Source: Blautia sp. (GTDB taxonomy: Bacteria > Bacillota > Clostridia > Lachnospirales > Lachnospiraceae). Taken from it: a stretch of 18,970 nt of DNA. The position numbers were made by a program, and so were the translations under genes. Below the pieces are notes generated by a model, which worked only from the letters and a program-made list of their open reading frames with translations, did no database searches and was not told where the DNA came from. The stretch spans positions 1 through 18,970 of the forward strand of contig JAFOJB010000464.1 of the NCBI GenBank assembly GCA_017420455.1, written 5' to 3'. Each line of letters begins with the position of its first letter. Within the stretch, counting starts at the first letter, position 1. Positions 1-7,194 of the stretch are shown here, piece after piece.

Positions 1-53
1 TCTGTGTGCTGTATGGAATGCCTGTATTTCAGGAATCCCATACAGCGCACAGA
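1..53. repeat. Long imperfect hairpin at window edge
   Basis: Outer arms TCTGTGTGCTGTATGG and CCATACAGCGCACAGA pair over 16 bp with one G-T wobble. The stem continues inward to a CCTG/CAGG tip with two mismatches, so nearly all 53 bases are in one stem. There is no T-run on either side, so it is a poor intrinsic terminator. It lies downstream of the minus-strand ABC operon and at the window edge, so its full extent and role cannot be judged. Confidence 0.5.
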
Positions 54-61
54 TGAAAGGA

Positions 62-82
62 CAGGGCTTTTTCACAGCCCCT
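62..82 (-). terminator. Weak candidate terminator of the minus-strand ABC operon
   Basis: Read on the minus strand, GGGCT and AGCCC form a 5-bp stem around an A-rich loop, followed by TGTCCTTTC, which is only a poor U-tract. It lies about 105 bases after the stop of the downstream ABC gene. Weak stem and weak tail make this tentative. Confidence 0.3.
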
Positions 83-186
83 TATTCTGATTATGTAATC
101 CTGGATGCCTGTGAATGAAGTTCACGCGGACAGGCCGGCGTATTCATTTCGTTACAGTTCCCGGCCGGCGCGGGAGGTGCCTTCGT

Positions 187-2037
187 TTACACTGCATTCC
201 CGGCAAACTGGGAATTGTACAGTGTGGTGTAGAAGCCGTTCCTGGCCATCAGGTCTTCGTGACTTCCCTGTTCGATGATCTTTCCGTCCTTCATGACCAG
301 GATGATATCGGCGTTGCGTATGGTGGAAAGACGGTGGGCGACGATGAAGCTTGTGCGCCCCTTCATCAGCCTGTCAAAGGCCTCCTGGATCTGAATTTCT
401 GTACGGGTATCGATACTGGAGGTCGCTTCGTCGAGGATGAGCATCGGAGGCAGGCAAAGCATCACGCGGGTGATGCAGAGAAGCTGCTTCTGCCCCTGGC
501 TCAGGCTGTTGTCGTTGACCATTGTATCCAGCCTTTTGGGCATACGGCGGATGAATTCCCAGCTGTGGGAGGCTTTGGCCGCCGCGATGATCTCTTCGTC
601 CGTGGCGTCCGGTTTTCCGATCCGGATATTATCCCGTACGGTACCTGACAGGAGCCAGGTTTCCTGCAGCACCATGCCGAAGTTTTTCCGCAGGGAAGGG
701 CGGGATACGGTCCGGATGTCCTCCCTGTCGATGGCGATGGAGCCCGCATTGATATCATAAAAACGCATCAGAAGGTTGATAAAGGTGGTTTTTCCACAGC
801 CTGTAGGTCCTACAATGGCGACCCGGGTTCCAGGCCTTACATCCAGCGAAAAATGCTCGATCAGCGGTTTGTCCGGAGAGTAGGAGAAGAAAACATCGTG
901 GATCGCCATCCCGCCGCTGACGGAGGGAAGCTCCTTTTCCGGATCCGGGGTCTGGGGCTCTGCTTCTATGAGCTCGAACACCCGGGCGGCGCAGGCCAGA
1001 GCATTCTGAAGCTCCGTCACCACGCTGCTGATATCGTTGAAGGGCTTCATGTACTGGCTGGCGTAGGAAAGGAGGACGGACAGACCGCCTACGGTAAGGC
1101 TGCCGCTGAGGATGCGGAGAGCTCCTGTCAGGGTTACCAGGGCGTAGATCACATTGTTTACCGCCCGGGTGGAAGGATTCGTCAGGGAGCTGAAGAAAAC
1201 CGCTTTCCGGGAATACTGCTCCAGATCTCTGTTGATCTCGCGGAAGCGTTCGGAAGCACGATTTTCATAGCCGAAGGCCTTCACGATCTTTTCGTTTCCG
1301 ATCATCTCCTCGATCAGGCCCGTCTGCTCGCCTCTGGTCTGGGTCTGCTTCCGGAACATCTGGAAGGTACGGGAGGAAATAAAGCTGGCCACCAGAAAGC
1401 TTACGGGGGTGAGGACCAGAACCATCAGGGTGATGGATATGGATTTCTGCAGCATGAAGATCAGAGTCACGATGATGGTGATCACTCCGGAGAACAGCTG
1501 AGAGAGACCGAGGAGCAGACCGTCTGACAGCTGGTCAACGTCCGCGATGACTCTTCCTACGGTGTCGCCGGTGCTGCGGCGGTCCAGGTAGGAGAGGGGG
1601 AGAATCTGGATCCGCCGGATCGCTTTGGAACGGATATCCCGCACTACCCGGTAGGCCAGACGGTTGTTGATCAGGTTCATGATAAAGGTTGCGGCGGCGG
1701 TGAGGAGCACCAGGACAAGAATGCGGGAGAGGTAGCGGGCGACAAGAGCAAAGTCTACCCGTCCTTCTCCAAGGATCCCGTCAATGGCGTCTCCAAACAG
1801 GATCGGGATGTACAGCTGCAGGACGACACAGGTTCCGGCCAGCAGGATAGAAAGCACCAGCAGGATCCGGTAGGCGCCGATGAAAGACAGCACCTTCCGG
1901 AAGGTTTCCTGACTCTTCCTTCTGTTATTGACAGCTTCGTCCGTCGTATCCTTTGTGCTGTTTCCGGTGTTTTCCTTTCCGGTGTTTCCGGAGTTTTGTG
2001 TTCCGGTTTTGCTTTTCTTATCGAAGCGGGAATTCAT
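187..2037 (-). CDS. ABC exporter half-transporter, catalytically complete subunit of a heterodimer
   Basis: This 616-residue protein is an ABC exporter half-transporter: an N-terminal transmembrane domain (type IV, MsbA-like) fused to an ATPase domain. A polar Ser/Thr/Asn/Lys-rich tail of about 40 residues comes first, then hydrophobic segments to about residue 340. The ATPase has Walker A GPTGCGKTT (410-418), a variant signature LSQGQ (512-516), Walker B MLILDE with catalytic Glu537, and the switch His568. A complete Walker B/His pair with LSQGQ is the pattern of the TM288/BmrD-type subunit of heterodimeric exporters. It should pair with the subunit encoded just upstream, whose stop overlaps this start as ATGA, indicating translational coupling. 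Substrate is unknown; drug, lipid or peptide export are all possible. No regulator is adjacent. Confidence 0.93.
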   Translation of the reverse strand: MNSRFDKKSKTGTQNSGNTGKENTGNSTKDTTDEAVNNRRKSQETFRKVLSFIGAYRILLVLSILLAGTCVVLQLYIPILFGDAIDGILGEGRVDFALVARYLSRILVLVLLTAAATFIMNLINNRLAYRVVRDIRSKAIRRIQILPLSYLDRRSTGDTVGRVIADVDQLSDGLLLGLSQLFSGVITIIVTLIFMLQKSISITLMVLVLTPVSFLVASFISSRTFQMFRKQTQTRGEQTGLIEEMIGNEKIVKAFGYENRASERFREINRDLEQYSRKAVFFSSLTNPSTRAVNNVIYALVTLTGALRILSGSLTVGGLSVLLSYASQYMKPFNDISSVVTELQNALACAARVFELIEAEPQTPDPEKELPSVSGGMAIHDVFFSYSPDKPLIEHFSLDVRPGTRVAIVGPTGCGKTTFINLLMRFYDINAGSIAIDREDIRTVSRPSLRKNFGMVLQETWLLSGTVRDNIRIGKPDATDEEIIAAAKASHSWEFIRRMPKRLDTMVNDNSLSQGQKQLLCITRVMLCLPPMLILDEATSSIDTRTEIQIQEAFDRLMKGRTSFIVAHRLSTIRNADIILVMKDGKIIEQGSHEDLMARNGFYTTLYNSQFAGNAV

Positions 2038-3848
2038 GCCAGTACCTCCTTTCTGATGCTGTTTCCGGAAACCGGACGCTCTTCGGGAAACTGCGAGTAA
2101 TAGATTTCCTGATAAAGTCCGCAGGTCTGCAGGAGTTCTTCGTGGGTTCCCTTTGCCGCCAGATGTCCGTCGTCCATCACCAGGATCTGATCCGCGCTGC
2201 GGATGCTGGAGGTTCTCTGGGAGATGATAAATACGGTCATATCTCCGGGAAGGCCTTTGACAGCCTGGCGGAGCTTCAGGTCTGTGGCGAAATCCAGTGC
2301 GCTGGCGGAATCGTCCAGAATCAGGATTTCAGGCTTTTTCACCAGGGCTCTTGCGATGGTGAGGCGCTGCCTTTGCCCGCCGGAAAGATTCCTTCCGTTC
2401 TGTTCGATCATGCTGTCCAGGCCTTTGCTTTTCCCTTCCACGACTTCCCTGGCCTGGGCGGTGTCCAGGGCTTCATACAGCTCGGAATCACTGGCTTCCG
2501 GGTTTCCCCACAGCAGGTTATCCCGGATGGTTCCCTTGAAAAGCACGGCCTTCTGGGGGACCACGCCAATCCTGGCGATGAGCTCTCCCTCCGGATAGTC
2601 CCGGACATTTTTCCCTTCGATCCAGACGCTGCCCTTGCTGGCGTCATAGAAACGGGGCAGCAGACTGGCAAGGGTGGATTTTCCGCTTCCGGTTCCTCCG
2701 ATAATGCCTACGGTCTGGCCTTTTTTTACGGAAAAATCGATATCCGTGACAGCTTCGTCTCCGGCACCTGCATAGGTGAAGGAAACGTGGTCAAAGCGGA
2801 TAAAGGCGTTGTCCGGAGCCTGAGAAGCACGGGATGGAGCGCCGGCGGCCGTTCTGGACACGGCATCGGCAGTCCTGTCCGCGTGTTTTTCCGGATACAC
2901 CATCCCGGGACGGATATCCAGGATGGCGCTGATCCGTTCCTGACAGGCGATGGATTTGTTGATGGTGATGATCAGGGAGGCCAGCTTGACCAGTTCTACC
3001 ACGATCTGGGCCATGTAGTTATATAAGGCGACGACATCTCCCTGCCGGATATTACCGAGACTGACGCGGAGCGCTCCCTGGCGGATCAGGAGAATGGCTG
3101 CGATGTTGATAATGGCGAAGGTAGCGGGGTTCATGAGGGCGGAGATCCGTCCTACAAATTCGTTGAAGCCTGTCAGAGCCTGGTTCCTGCGGTCGAATTC
3201 CCGGATTTCTTCCGGCTCCTTCCGGAAGGCCCGGATCACTCTGACGCCGGTGAGGTTTTCTCTGGTAAGGCCCAGAAGAGAATCCAGGGCATTCTGCACC
3301 TTCTTGTAAAGCGGGATGGTGATGAGCATGATCCCGTATACGACGATACTCAGCACCGGGATCGCCAGGGCGAAGATCAGCGCGCATTTCACGTCGATGG
3401 TGAAGGCCATGACCATGGAGCCGAAGACGATAAAGGGGCTCCGGAGAAGAAGGCGGAGCGACATGTTGATCCCATTCTGTACCTGGTTCACATCGCTGGT
3501 CATACGGGTGATGAGGGTATCTGTTCCAATGGTGTCGAGCTCCGTGTAGGACAGCGACTGGATATGGTCGAAAAGATCCTGCCGGAGACGGGACGCGATC
3601 CCAACGCTGGCTTTGGCGGCAAACCATTGCGCGGTGAAGGAAAATACCAGGCCCAGAACAGCCAGTAAGATCAAAAGGAGAAAGCTCCTGGTAATCTGTG
3701 ACGTGCTGTGCCCGAGGATGCCTTTATTGATGACGGCCGCCACGATGAGCGGAACCAGAAGATCCATCAGAGACTCCAGCAGCTTGAACAGAGGAGCAAG
3801 GATGGTTTCCTTTTTATAATTTTTAAAATACGGCAGCAGTTTTTTCAT
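2034..3848 (-). CDS. ABC exporter half-transporter, degenerate-site subunit of a heterodimer
   Basis: This 604-residue transmembrane-ATPase fusion is the first gene of the minus-strand pair. I start it at the ATG at 3848 because AAGGAGG lies six bases upstream and the protein then begins MKKLLPYFKNYKKE, typical of the family; the longer frame to 3887 has no such site. Walker A is canonical GGTGSGKST (384-392) and the signature is canonical LSGGQ (488-492). However, the catalytic Glu is Asp513 (ILILDD) and the switch His is Gln544 (ISQR). This Asp/Gln combination marks the degenerate subunit of TM287/BmrC-type heterodimers. A low-complexity Ala/Arg/Ser linker at about 308-350 joins the two domains. 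Its LSGGQ would complete the active ATP site of the partner. The upstream region has AT-rich sequence but no convincing promoter that I can name. Confidence 0.93.
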   Translation of the reverse strand: MKKLLPYFKNYKKETILAPLFKLLESLMDLLVPLIVAAVINKGILGHSTSQITRSFLLLILLAVLGLVFSFTAQWFAAKASVGIASRLRQDLFDHIQSLSYTELDTIGTDTLITRMTSDVNQVQNGINMSLRLLLRSPFIVFGSMVMAFTIDVKCALIFALAIPVLSIVVYGIMLITIPLYKKVQNALDSLLGLTRENLTGVRVIRAFRKEPEEIREFDRRNQALTGFNEFVGRISALMNPATFAIINIAAILLIRQGALRVSLGNIRQGDVVALYNYMAQIVVELVKLASLIITINKSIACQERISAILDIRPGMVYPEKHADRTADAVSRTAAGAPSRASQAPDNAFIRFDHVSFTYAGAGDEAVTDIDFSVKKGQTVGIIGGTGSGKSTLASLLPRFYDASKGSVWIEGKNVRDYPEGELIARIGVVPQKAVLFKGTIRDNLLWGNPEASDSELYEALDTAQAREVVEGKSKGLDSMIEQNGRNLSGGQRQRLTIARALVKKPEILILDDSASALDFATDLKLRQAVKGLPGDMTVFIISQRTSSIRSADQILVMDDGHLAAKGTHEELLQTCGLYQEIYYSQFPEERPVSGNSIRKEVLA

Positions 3849-4075
3849 GGGTTCCTCCTTCAGGGCATAAAGGGATGTCCAGTTCATTCATATCTTCTTT
3901 ATCATATCATATCCGGCGGGGAAAACACAGGACTTTTATGCTTTAGTGGATTATTGCTTCAAATTCCGTCAGGAGAAGACAGGGGGACGGCAACCCTCTG
4001 GCAGCGAGTGAATCCCGGGAACGGACATGATAATGCGGACGGGAGAGGAGACGACCGCCTCCTCTCCCTGTGTTC

Positions 4076-4145
4076 CTGCAGTCAGGAAGGCCGACAGACA
4101 ACGAAAACACATCAGTCCACAACCGGTGAGGCCGTGAACTGTAGC
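4076..4145 (+). repeat. Fragment of the GTTAC-type dispersed repeat
   Basis: Aligned by eye without gaps to the reverse complement of 18735-18804, 60 of 70 positions match. It ends in GTGAACTGTAGC, a variant of the GTGAACTGYAAC terminus of the complete element near the right edge of the window. No matching left terminus is visible upstream, so this looks like a half element. Confidence 0.75.
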
Positions 4146-4151
4146 CAAAGG

Positions 4152-4182
4152 GGAAGACAAAAGAACCGTCCCCCTGTCTTCC
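4152..4182 (-). repeat. Small hairpin with GGGGGACGGTTC loop
   Basis: Arms GGAAGACA (4152-4159) and TGTCTTCC (4175-4182) pair perfectly over 8 bp. On the minus strand the loop reads GGGGGACGGTTCTTT. The same loop core recurs at 17166-17178 inside a different stem. The GGGGACGGTTC core is, from memory, a common intergenic motif in Clostridia. Confidence 0.7.
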
Positions 4183-4216
4183 AAAGGAGCAGTCTCAGAT
4201 TTCTGCAGAGCGAATG

Positions 4217-4245
4217 TTGAAAAAATGCTGTAGAAATGGTAGTAT
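4217..4245 (+). promoter_or_regulatory. Candidate sigma-A promoter of the HAD gene
   Basis: TTGAAA (4217-4222) and TAGTAT (4240-4245) are separated by 17 bases. The inferred start lies about 20 bases before the HAD start codon. It begins 35 bases after the end of the neighbouring repeat composite. Confidence 0.5.
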
Positions 4246-4271
4246 GAAAAAGAACACAGGAGGTTGAACGG

Positions 4272-4964
4272 ATGGGCAAGATCAAGGCGATCCTATGGGA
4301 TATCGATAATACGCTGCTGGATTTTCAGGCCGCGGAAAAGGCCGGAGTCCGGATAGGCTTTGCCGCTTTCGGCATGGGAGAATGTACGGATGAAATGATA
4401 GAGCGGTATTCGGAAATCAACAGAAAATACTGGGAGGCTCTGGAACGCGGCGAGATGTCGAAGCCGGAGATCCTGGTGGGAAGGTTCCGGGAATTTTTTG
4501 AGAAGGAAGGGCTCCCTGTTGAAAAAGCCTCAGAATTTAACGATCTCTATCAGGTGAACCTCGGCGAAACGATCTGCTATAACGACCATTCCTATGAACT
4601 TGTAAAATCCCTGAAGGGAAAATATCTTCAGTATGCTGCTTCCAACGGAACAAAGGCGGCGCAGGAAAAAAAGCTGATGAAGTCTGGATTTATGGACTTG
4701 TTTGACGGGGTTTTTATTTCCGAGGATATCGGGACCGAAAAACCCATGGCGGGATTTTATGAAGCAGTTTTTCAGGCTGTCCCCGGCATCCGTCCGGAAG
4801 AGTTCCTCATGGTGGGAGATTCTCTGACAAGTGATATCAAGGGTGGGAACGATGCCGGAATGCTCACCTGCTGGTATAATCCGAAAGGGAAACCCAACAC
4901 ACAGAAGGAACCGGCAGATTACGAGATCCGGAGCCTGGGAGAGATCCAGGGGATTCTGGAGTAG
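4272..4964 (+). CDS. HAD-family hydrolase, YjjG-like nucleotidase
   Basis: This 230-residue cytoplasmic protein is a HAD-superfamily phosphatase. Motif I is DIDNTLLDF, with nucleophile Asp10 and acid/base Asp12. Motif II is SNGT (124-127), motif III Lys157 in GTEKP, and motif IV GDSLTSDIKGG with Asp183 and Asp188. The helical cap after motif I and the ending GGNDAGMLTCWYNP resemble the YjjG group, which removes phosphate from nucleoside monophosphates, including non-canonical pyrimidines (house-cleaning role). The exact substrate cannot be read from sequence. AGGAGG lies eight bases before the ATG and a promoter candidate is upstream. The next gene, phosphoglucomutase, follows on the same strand after 304 bases filled by a hairpin and a miniature element, so cotranscription is uncertain. 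Confidence 0.88.
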   Translation: MGKIKAILWDIDNTLLDFQAAEKAGVRIGFAAFGMGECTDEMIERYSEINRKYWEALERGEMSKPEILVGRFREFFEKEGLPVEKASEFNDLYQVNLGETICYNDHSYELVKSLKGKYLQYAASNGTKAAQEKKLMKSGFMDLFDGVFISEDIGTEKPMAGFYEAVFQAVPGIRPEEFLMVGDSLTSDIKGGNDAGMLTCWYNPKGKPNTQKEPADYEIRSLGEIQGILE

Positions 4965-4974
4965 CAGACAGAAT

Positions 4975-5026
4975 CTGCTGCGGACCGTATTCCGGACGGC
5001 TTTGCAAAGCCGTAATCCGACAGCAG
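4975..5026 (+). terminator. Hairpin after the HAD gene
   Basis: ACGGCTTTGCAAAGCCGT (4996-5013) is a perfect 18-bp palindrome. Outside it, CTGCTGCGG (4975-4983) pairs with CCGACAGCAG (5017-5026) with one bulge. It begins 11 bases after the HAD stop codon, where a terminator would be expected, but there is no T-run after it. It may be a structural repeat or mRNA 3' end instead. Confidence 0.4.
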
Positions 5027-5036
5027 GCATATCAGA

Positions 5037-5220
5037 GTTACTATTCACTGCTCTCCACAACATTCGGAATTCCCGCCCTGCGGGCTCTCCTGGCGCTTCG
5101 CGCCTGAATTCCTCATCTTGTGGAGTAACAGCTTTCGCAGTCCTGCCCGGATATGAGACCGGATTTTCCGTGCAGGCACAAAAATCCGGTCTCATATCCG
5201 GGCAGGCTGTGAATAGTAAC
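5037..5220. mobile_element. 184-bp miniature inverted-repeat element with 8-bp target duplication
   Basis: The ends are exact inverted repeats: GTTACTATTCAC (5037-5048) and GTGAATAGTAAC (5209-5220). They are flanked directly by ATATCAGA at 5029-5036 and again at 5221-5228, a perfect 8-bp target duplication. Inside are a hairpin with a perfect 26-bp stem (5142-5167 with 5181-5206) and a branched stem opening with CTCCACAA/TTGTGGAG. There is no room for a transposase, so it must have been moved in trans. It sits between the HAD gene and phosphoglucomutase, with its right duplication about 24 bases before the latter's ribosome site. Confidence 0.85.
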
Positions 5221-5268
5221 ATATCAGAATATTTCTGTGAAGAATAGGAAAAAAGGAGGGTTTGAAAA

Positions 5269-6960
5269 ATGAATGCAATGGAAAGGTACGAATGCTGGCT
5301 GAAAAGCCTCTCCGTGGACGATCCGCTTCGAAAGGAGCTGGAGAGCATCGCGGGAGACGAGAAGGAGATCAACGAGCGCTTTTATCAGGAAATCGTGTTT
5401 GGAACCGCCGGCCTCCGGGGCATCTGCGGCGCGGGGACAAACAGGATGAATGTTCTTACCGTGGGAAGAGCCACCCAGGGAATCGCGAACTACATCCTGA
5501 AATCCGGCGCTGACCCGGAAAAAGGACTTGCGGTTGCCTATGACTGCAGATATCATTCCCAGGAGTTTTCGGAGCTGGTGGCGGAGATCATGGCCGGAAA
5601 CGGGATTAAAACCTATCTGTTCCCGGATATGCGGCCTACCCCCGAGCTCTCCTTTGCCATCAGAAAACTGGGCTGCATTTCGGGTGTGAACATGACGGCA
5701 AGTCATAATCCGAAGGAATACAACGGCTACAAGGTATACTGGTCCGATGGCGCGCAGATTTCCGGTGAGGTTTCCGACGGGATGCTTTCCGAGATCCAGA
5801 AGCTGGATTTCTTTGATGACTTTAAGAGGCTGCCCCTTGCCGAAGCGAAGGAGAAAGGCCTGGTGGTGATGCTGGGCGAAGAAATGGACAGAGAATATCT
5901 GGACTATGTTAAGGGGATGAGCCAGCATGGGGACGAAGAGCTGGATAAATCGGTCAGCATCGTCTATACCCCGCTGAACGGAGCCGGCTCCATCCCGGTC
6001 CGGACGGTCCTCACAGAAATGGGCTTTACGAATTTCCATATCGTTCCGGAGCAGGAAATGCCGGATCCGGAGTTCACCACGGTCGGGTATCCGAACCCGG
6101 AGGACCCGAAGGGCTTCGAACTGGCGGAAAAGCTGGGAAAGGAAGTCAAAGCAGACGTACTGATCGCTACGGATCCGGACAGCGATCGTATGGCCATCGA
6201 GGTACCCGGAGAGGACGGGGAATATCATTTCCTGAACGGCAATCAGACAGGCGCCATGCTGATCGCCTATATGGCTGAAGGGATGAAGGAGAATGGAAAG
6301 CTTCCCGAGAAGGCTGCCCTGATCAAATCCATCGTCACCGGTGATATGGGCGCTGCCATCGCGAAGAGCTATGGGATCGAGGTCTTCCAGACCCTGACCG
6401 GTTTTAAGAACATCTGCGGGAAGATCCATGATGTGAATGAAAAGGGGTACAGCTACTTCTTCGGATATGAGGAGAGTATCGGCTGTGCTCCGGGAGAGGC
6501 TGTCCGGGATAAGGACGGCGTATGCTGCGCCATGCTCATCGCGGAGATGGCAGCGTACTATAAAAAGAAAGGAATGAGCCTGCCGCAGGCGCTGGAGGAG
6601 CTTTACAAAAAGTATGGATATTTCAGTGAGGAGCAGGTCTCTCTGGTACGCAAAGGCGTGGAAGGCGCTGCCCTGATCGGCCGGATCATGGACGCTTTCC
6701 GGGACGGGAAGCCGCAGGCCTTCGGTGACTTCAAGGTACAGAAGACCACGGATTATCTTCACGGTTATGAGGATATCCCGGCCTCGAATGTTCTGAAGTT
6801 TGACCTGGCACCCGGAGTCTGGTTCGCCATGAGGCCTTCCGGTACAGAGCCGAAGATCAAGTTCTACTATTATGCAGTGGCAGATGACAAGGAACGCTCC
6901 GCCGGTCAGGTAAAGCAGATGCGCGAAGCCGTAGATGCGATGATCGCGGATATCAAATAA
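5269..6960 (+). CDS. pgcA: Alpha-phosphoglucomutase / phosphomannomutase family enzyme
   Basis: This 563-residue cytoplasmic enzyme belongs to the alpha-D-phosphohexomutase family. It interconverts glucose-1-phosphate and glucose-6-phosphate, linking glycolysis to glycogen and envelope sugar synthesis. The phosphoserine loop is TASHNPKEYNG with active Ser145. The metal loop is DPDSDR (302-307), the sugar-specificity loop GYEES (399-403), and the phosphate-binding loop RPSGTEPK (522-529). The order and length fit the long Firmicutes PgcA type; mannose-6-phosphate activity is also possible. AAAGGAGGG precedes the ATG by about eight bases. A second ATG three codons later is less well placed. The last codons form the first unit of a 34-bp tandem repeat. 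The product symbol is by family; substrate preference is inferred. Confidence 0.93.
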   Translation: MNAMERYECWLKSLSVDDPLRKELESIAGDEKEINERFYQEIVFGTAGLRGICGAGTNRMNVLTVGRATQGIANYILKSGADPEKGLAVAYDCRYHSQEFSELVAEIMAGNGIKTYLFPDMRPTPELSFAIRKLGCISGVNMTASHNPKEYNGYKVYWSDGAQISGEVSDGMLSEIQKLDFFDDFKRLPLAEAKEKGLVVMLGEEMDREYLDYVKGMSQHGDEELDKSVSIVYTPLNGAGSIPVRTVLTEMGFTNFHIVPEQEMPDPEFTTVGYPNPEDPKGFELAEKLGKEVKADVLIATDPDSDRMAIEVPGEDGEYHFLNGNQTGAMLIAYMAEGMKENGKLPEKAALIKSIVTGDMGAAIAKSYGIEVFQTLTGFKNICGKIHDVNEKGYSYFFGYEESIGCAPGEAVRDKDGVCCAMLIAEMAAYYKKKGMSLPQALEELYKKYGYFSEEQVSLVRKGVEGAALIGRIMDAFRDGKPQAFGDFKVQKTTDYLHGYEDIPASNVLKFDLAPGVWFAMRPSGTEPKIKFYYYAVADDKERSAGQVKQMREAVDAMIADIK

Positions 6961-7074
6961 CCGCTGATGCCGGATGACCGCGGATATCAGATGACCGGTG
7001 ATGCCAGCTGACCACAGATGGCAGACGACCGCTGATGCCGGATGACTGCGGATATCAGAAGACTGCAGGCAGAA
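6939..7074 (+). repeat. Four tandem 34-bp repeats across the phosphoglucomutase stop codon
   Basis: Units begin at 6939, 6973, 7007 and 7041. The first halves read GATGATCGCGGATATCA, GATGACCGCGGATATCA, GCTGACCACAGATGGCA and GATGACTGCGGATATCA. Units 1-3 end in versions of GATGCCG; unit 4 diverges at its end. Unit 1 contains the last codons and stop of the gene, so the array seems to have grown out of coding sequence. The 34-base period is not a multiple of three, so it is not an extended protein repeat. Confidence 0.8.
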
Positions 7075-7085
7075 AAAAGAAAACA

Positions 7086-7130
7086 CGCCAGGTGTGCGCC
7101 GTGCCTTCACGGCGCATACCTGGCGGCTTT
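7086..7130 (+). terminator. Terminator after phosphoglucomutase
   Basis: CGCCAGGT-TGCGCCGTG pairs with CACGGCGCA-ACCTGGCG around a CCTT loop (7086-7125), a very strong stem with one mismatch. It is preceded by an A-rich run and followed by a short GCTTT tail. The stem is typical, the T-run weak. Confidence 0.65.
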
Positions 7131-7138
7131 ATCGCACA

Positions 7139-7185
7139 AAAAGGCCCCCTGCCTTCATGGATCGTCGTGAAGGCGGGGGGCCTTT
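7139..7185 (-). terminator. Intrinsic terminator of xfp
   Basis: On the minus strand AAAGGCCCCCCGCCTTCA pairs with TGAAGGCAGGGGGCCTTT around a 10-base loop, with one mismatch, and is followed by a run of Ts. It lies ten bases after the xfp stop. The stem also ends in T on the plus strand, so it may back up the phosphoglucomutase terminator. Confidence 0.85.
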
Positions 7186-7194
7186 GGCATTACA

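Larger units (their letters stand above)
3975..4182. repeat. Composite repeat bounded by a perfect 16-bp inverted repeat
   Basis: GAAGACAGGGGGACGG at 3975-3990 is repeated as its exact reverse complement at 4166-4181. Between them lie a 10-bp hairpin (GGGAGAGGAG at 4041-4050 with CTCCTCTCCC at 4059-4068) and a 70-base copy of the dispersed GTTAC-type repeat (4076-4145). I see no clean target duplication outside the 16-mers. The 423-base gap between the ABC operon and the HAD gene is mostly this structure, and no credible gene is seen in it. Confidence 0.6.

Noticed and set aside
152..176. GTTACAGTTC followed by CCGGCCGG near the left edge, like a broken end of the 202-bp element
   Set aside because: Only about ten contiguous bases match, and the rest needs a deletion to align. 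No second end or duplication is visible.
3969..4184. Small open frames over the repeat at 4.0-4.2 kb that resemble ones over the repeat at 18.7-18.9 kb (shared CSQEGRQT-KTH pattern)
   Set aside because: The likeness comes from the underlying DNA repeat. The frames have no ribosome sites, and the DNA is palindromic and bounded by element ends, so conserved translation is not the better explanation.
5037..5220. CRISPR, tRNA or riboswitch in the highly structured gaps
   Set aside because: The structure is explained by inverted element ends and palindromic arms with target duplications. No spaced direct repeats, tRNA-like fold or known aptamer core was seen.
5224..7110. A 628-residue open frame antisense to phosphoglucomutase
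   Set aside because: It mirrors the phosphoglucomutase gene, has no ribosome site or recognisable domain, and runs through the tandem repeats. The plus-strand gene explains the codon pattern.
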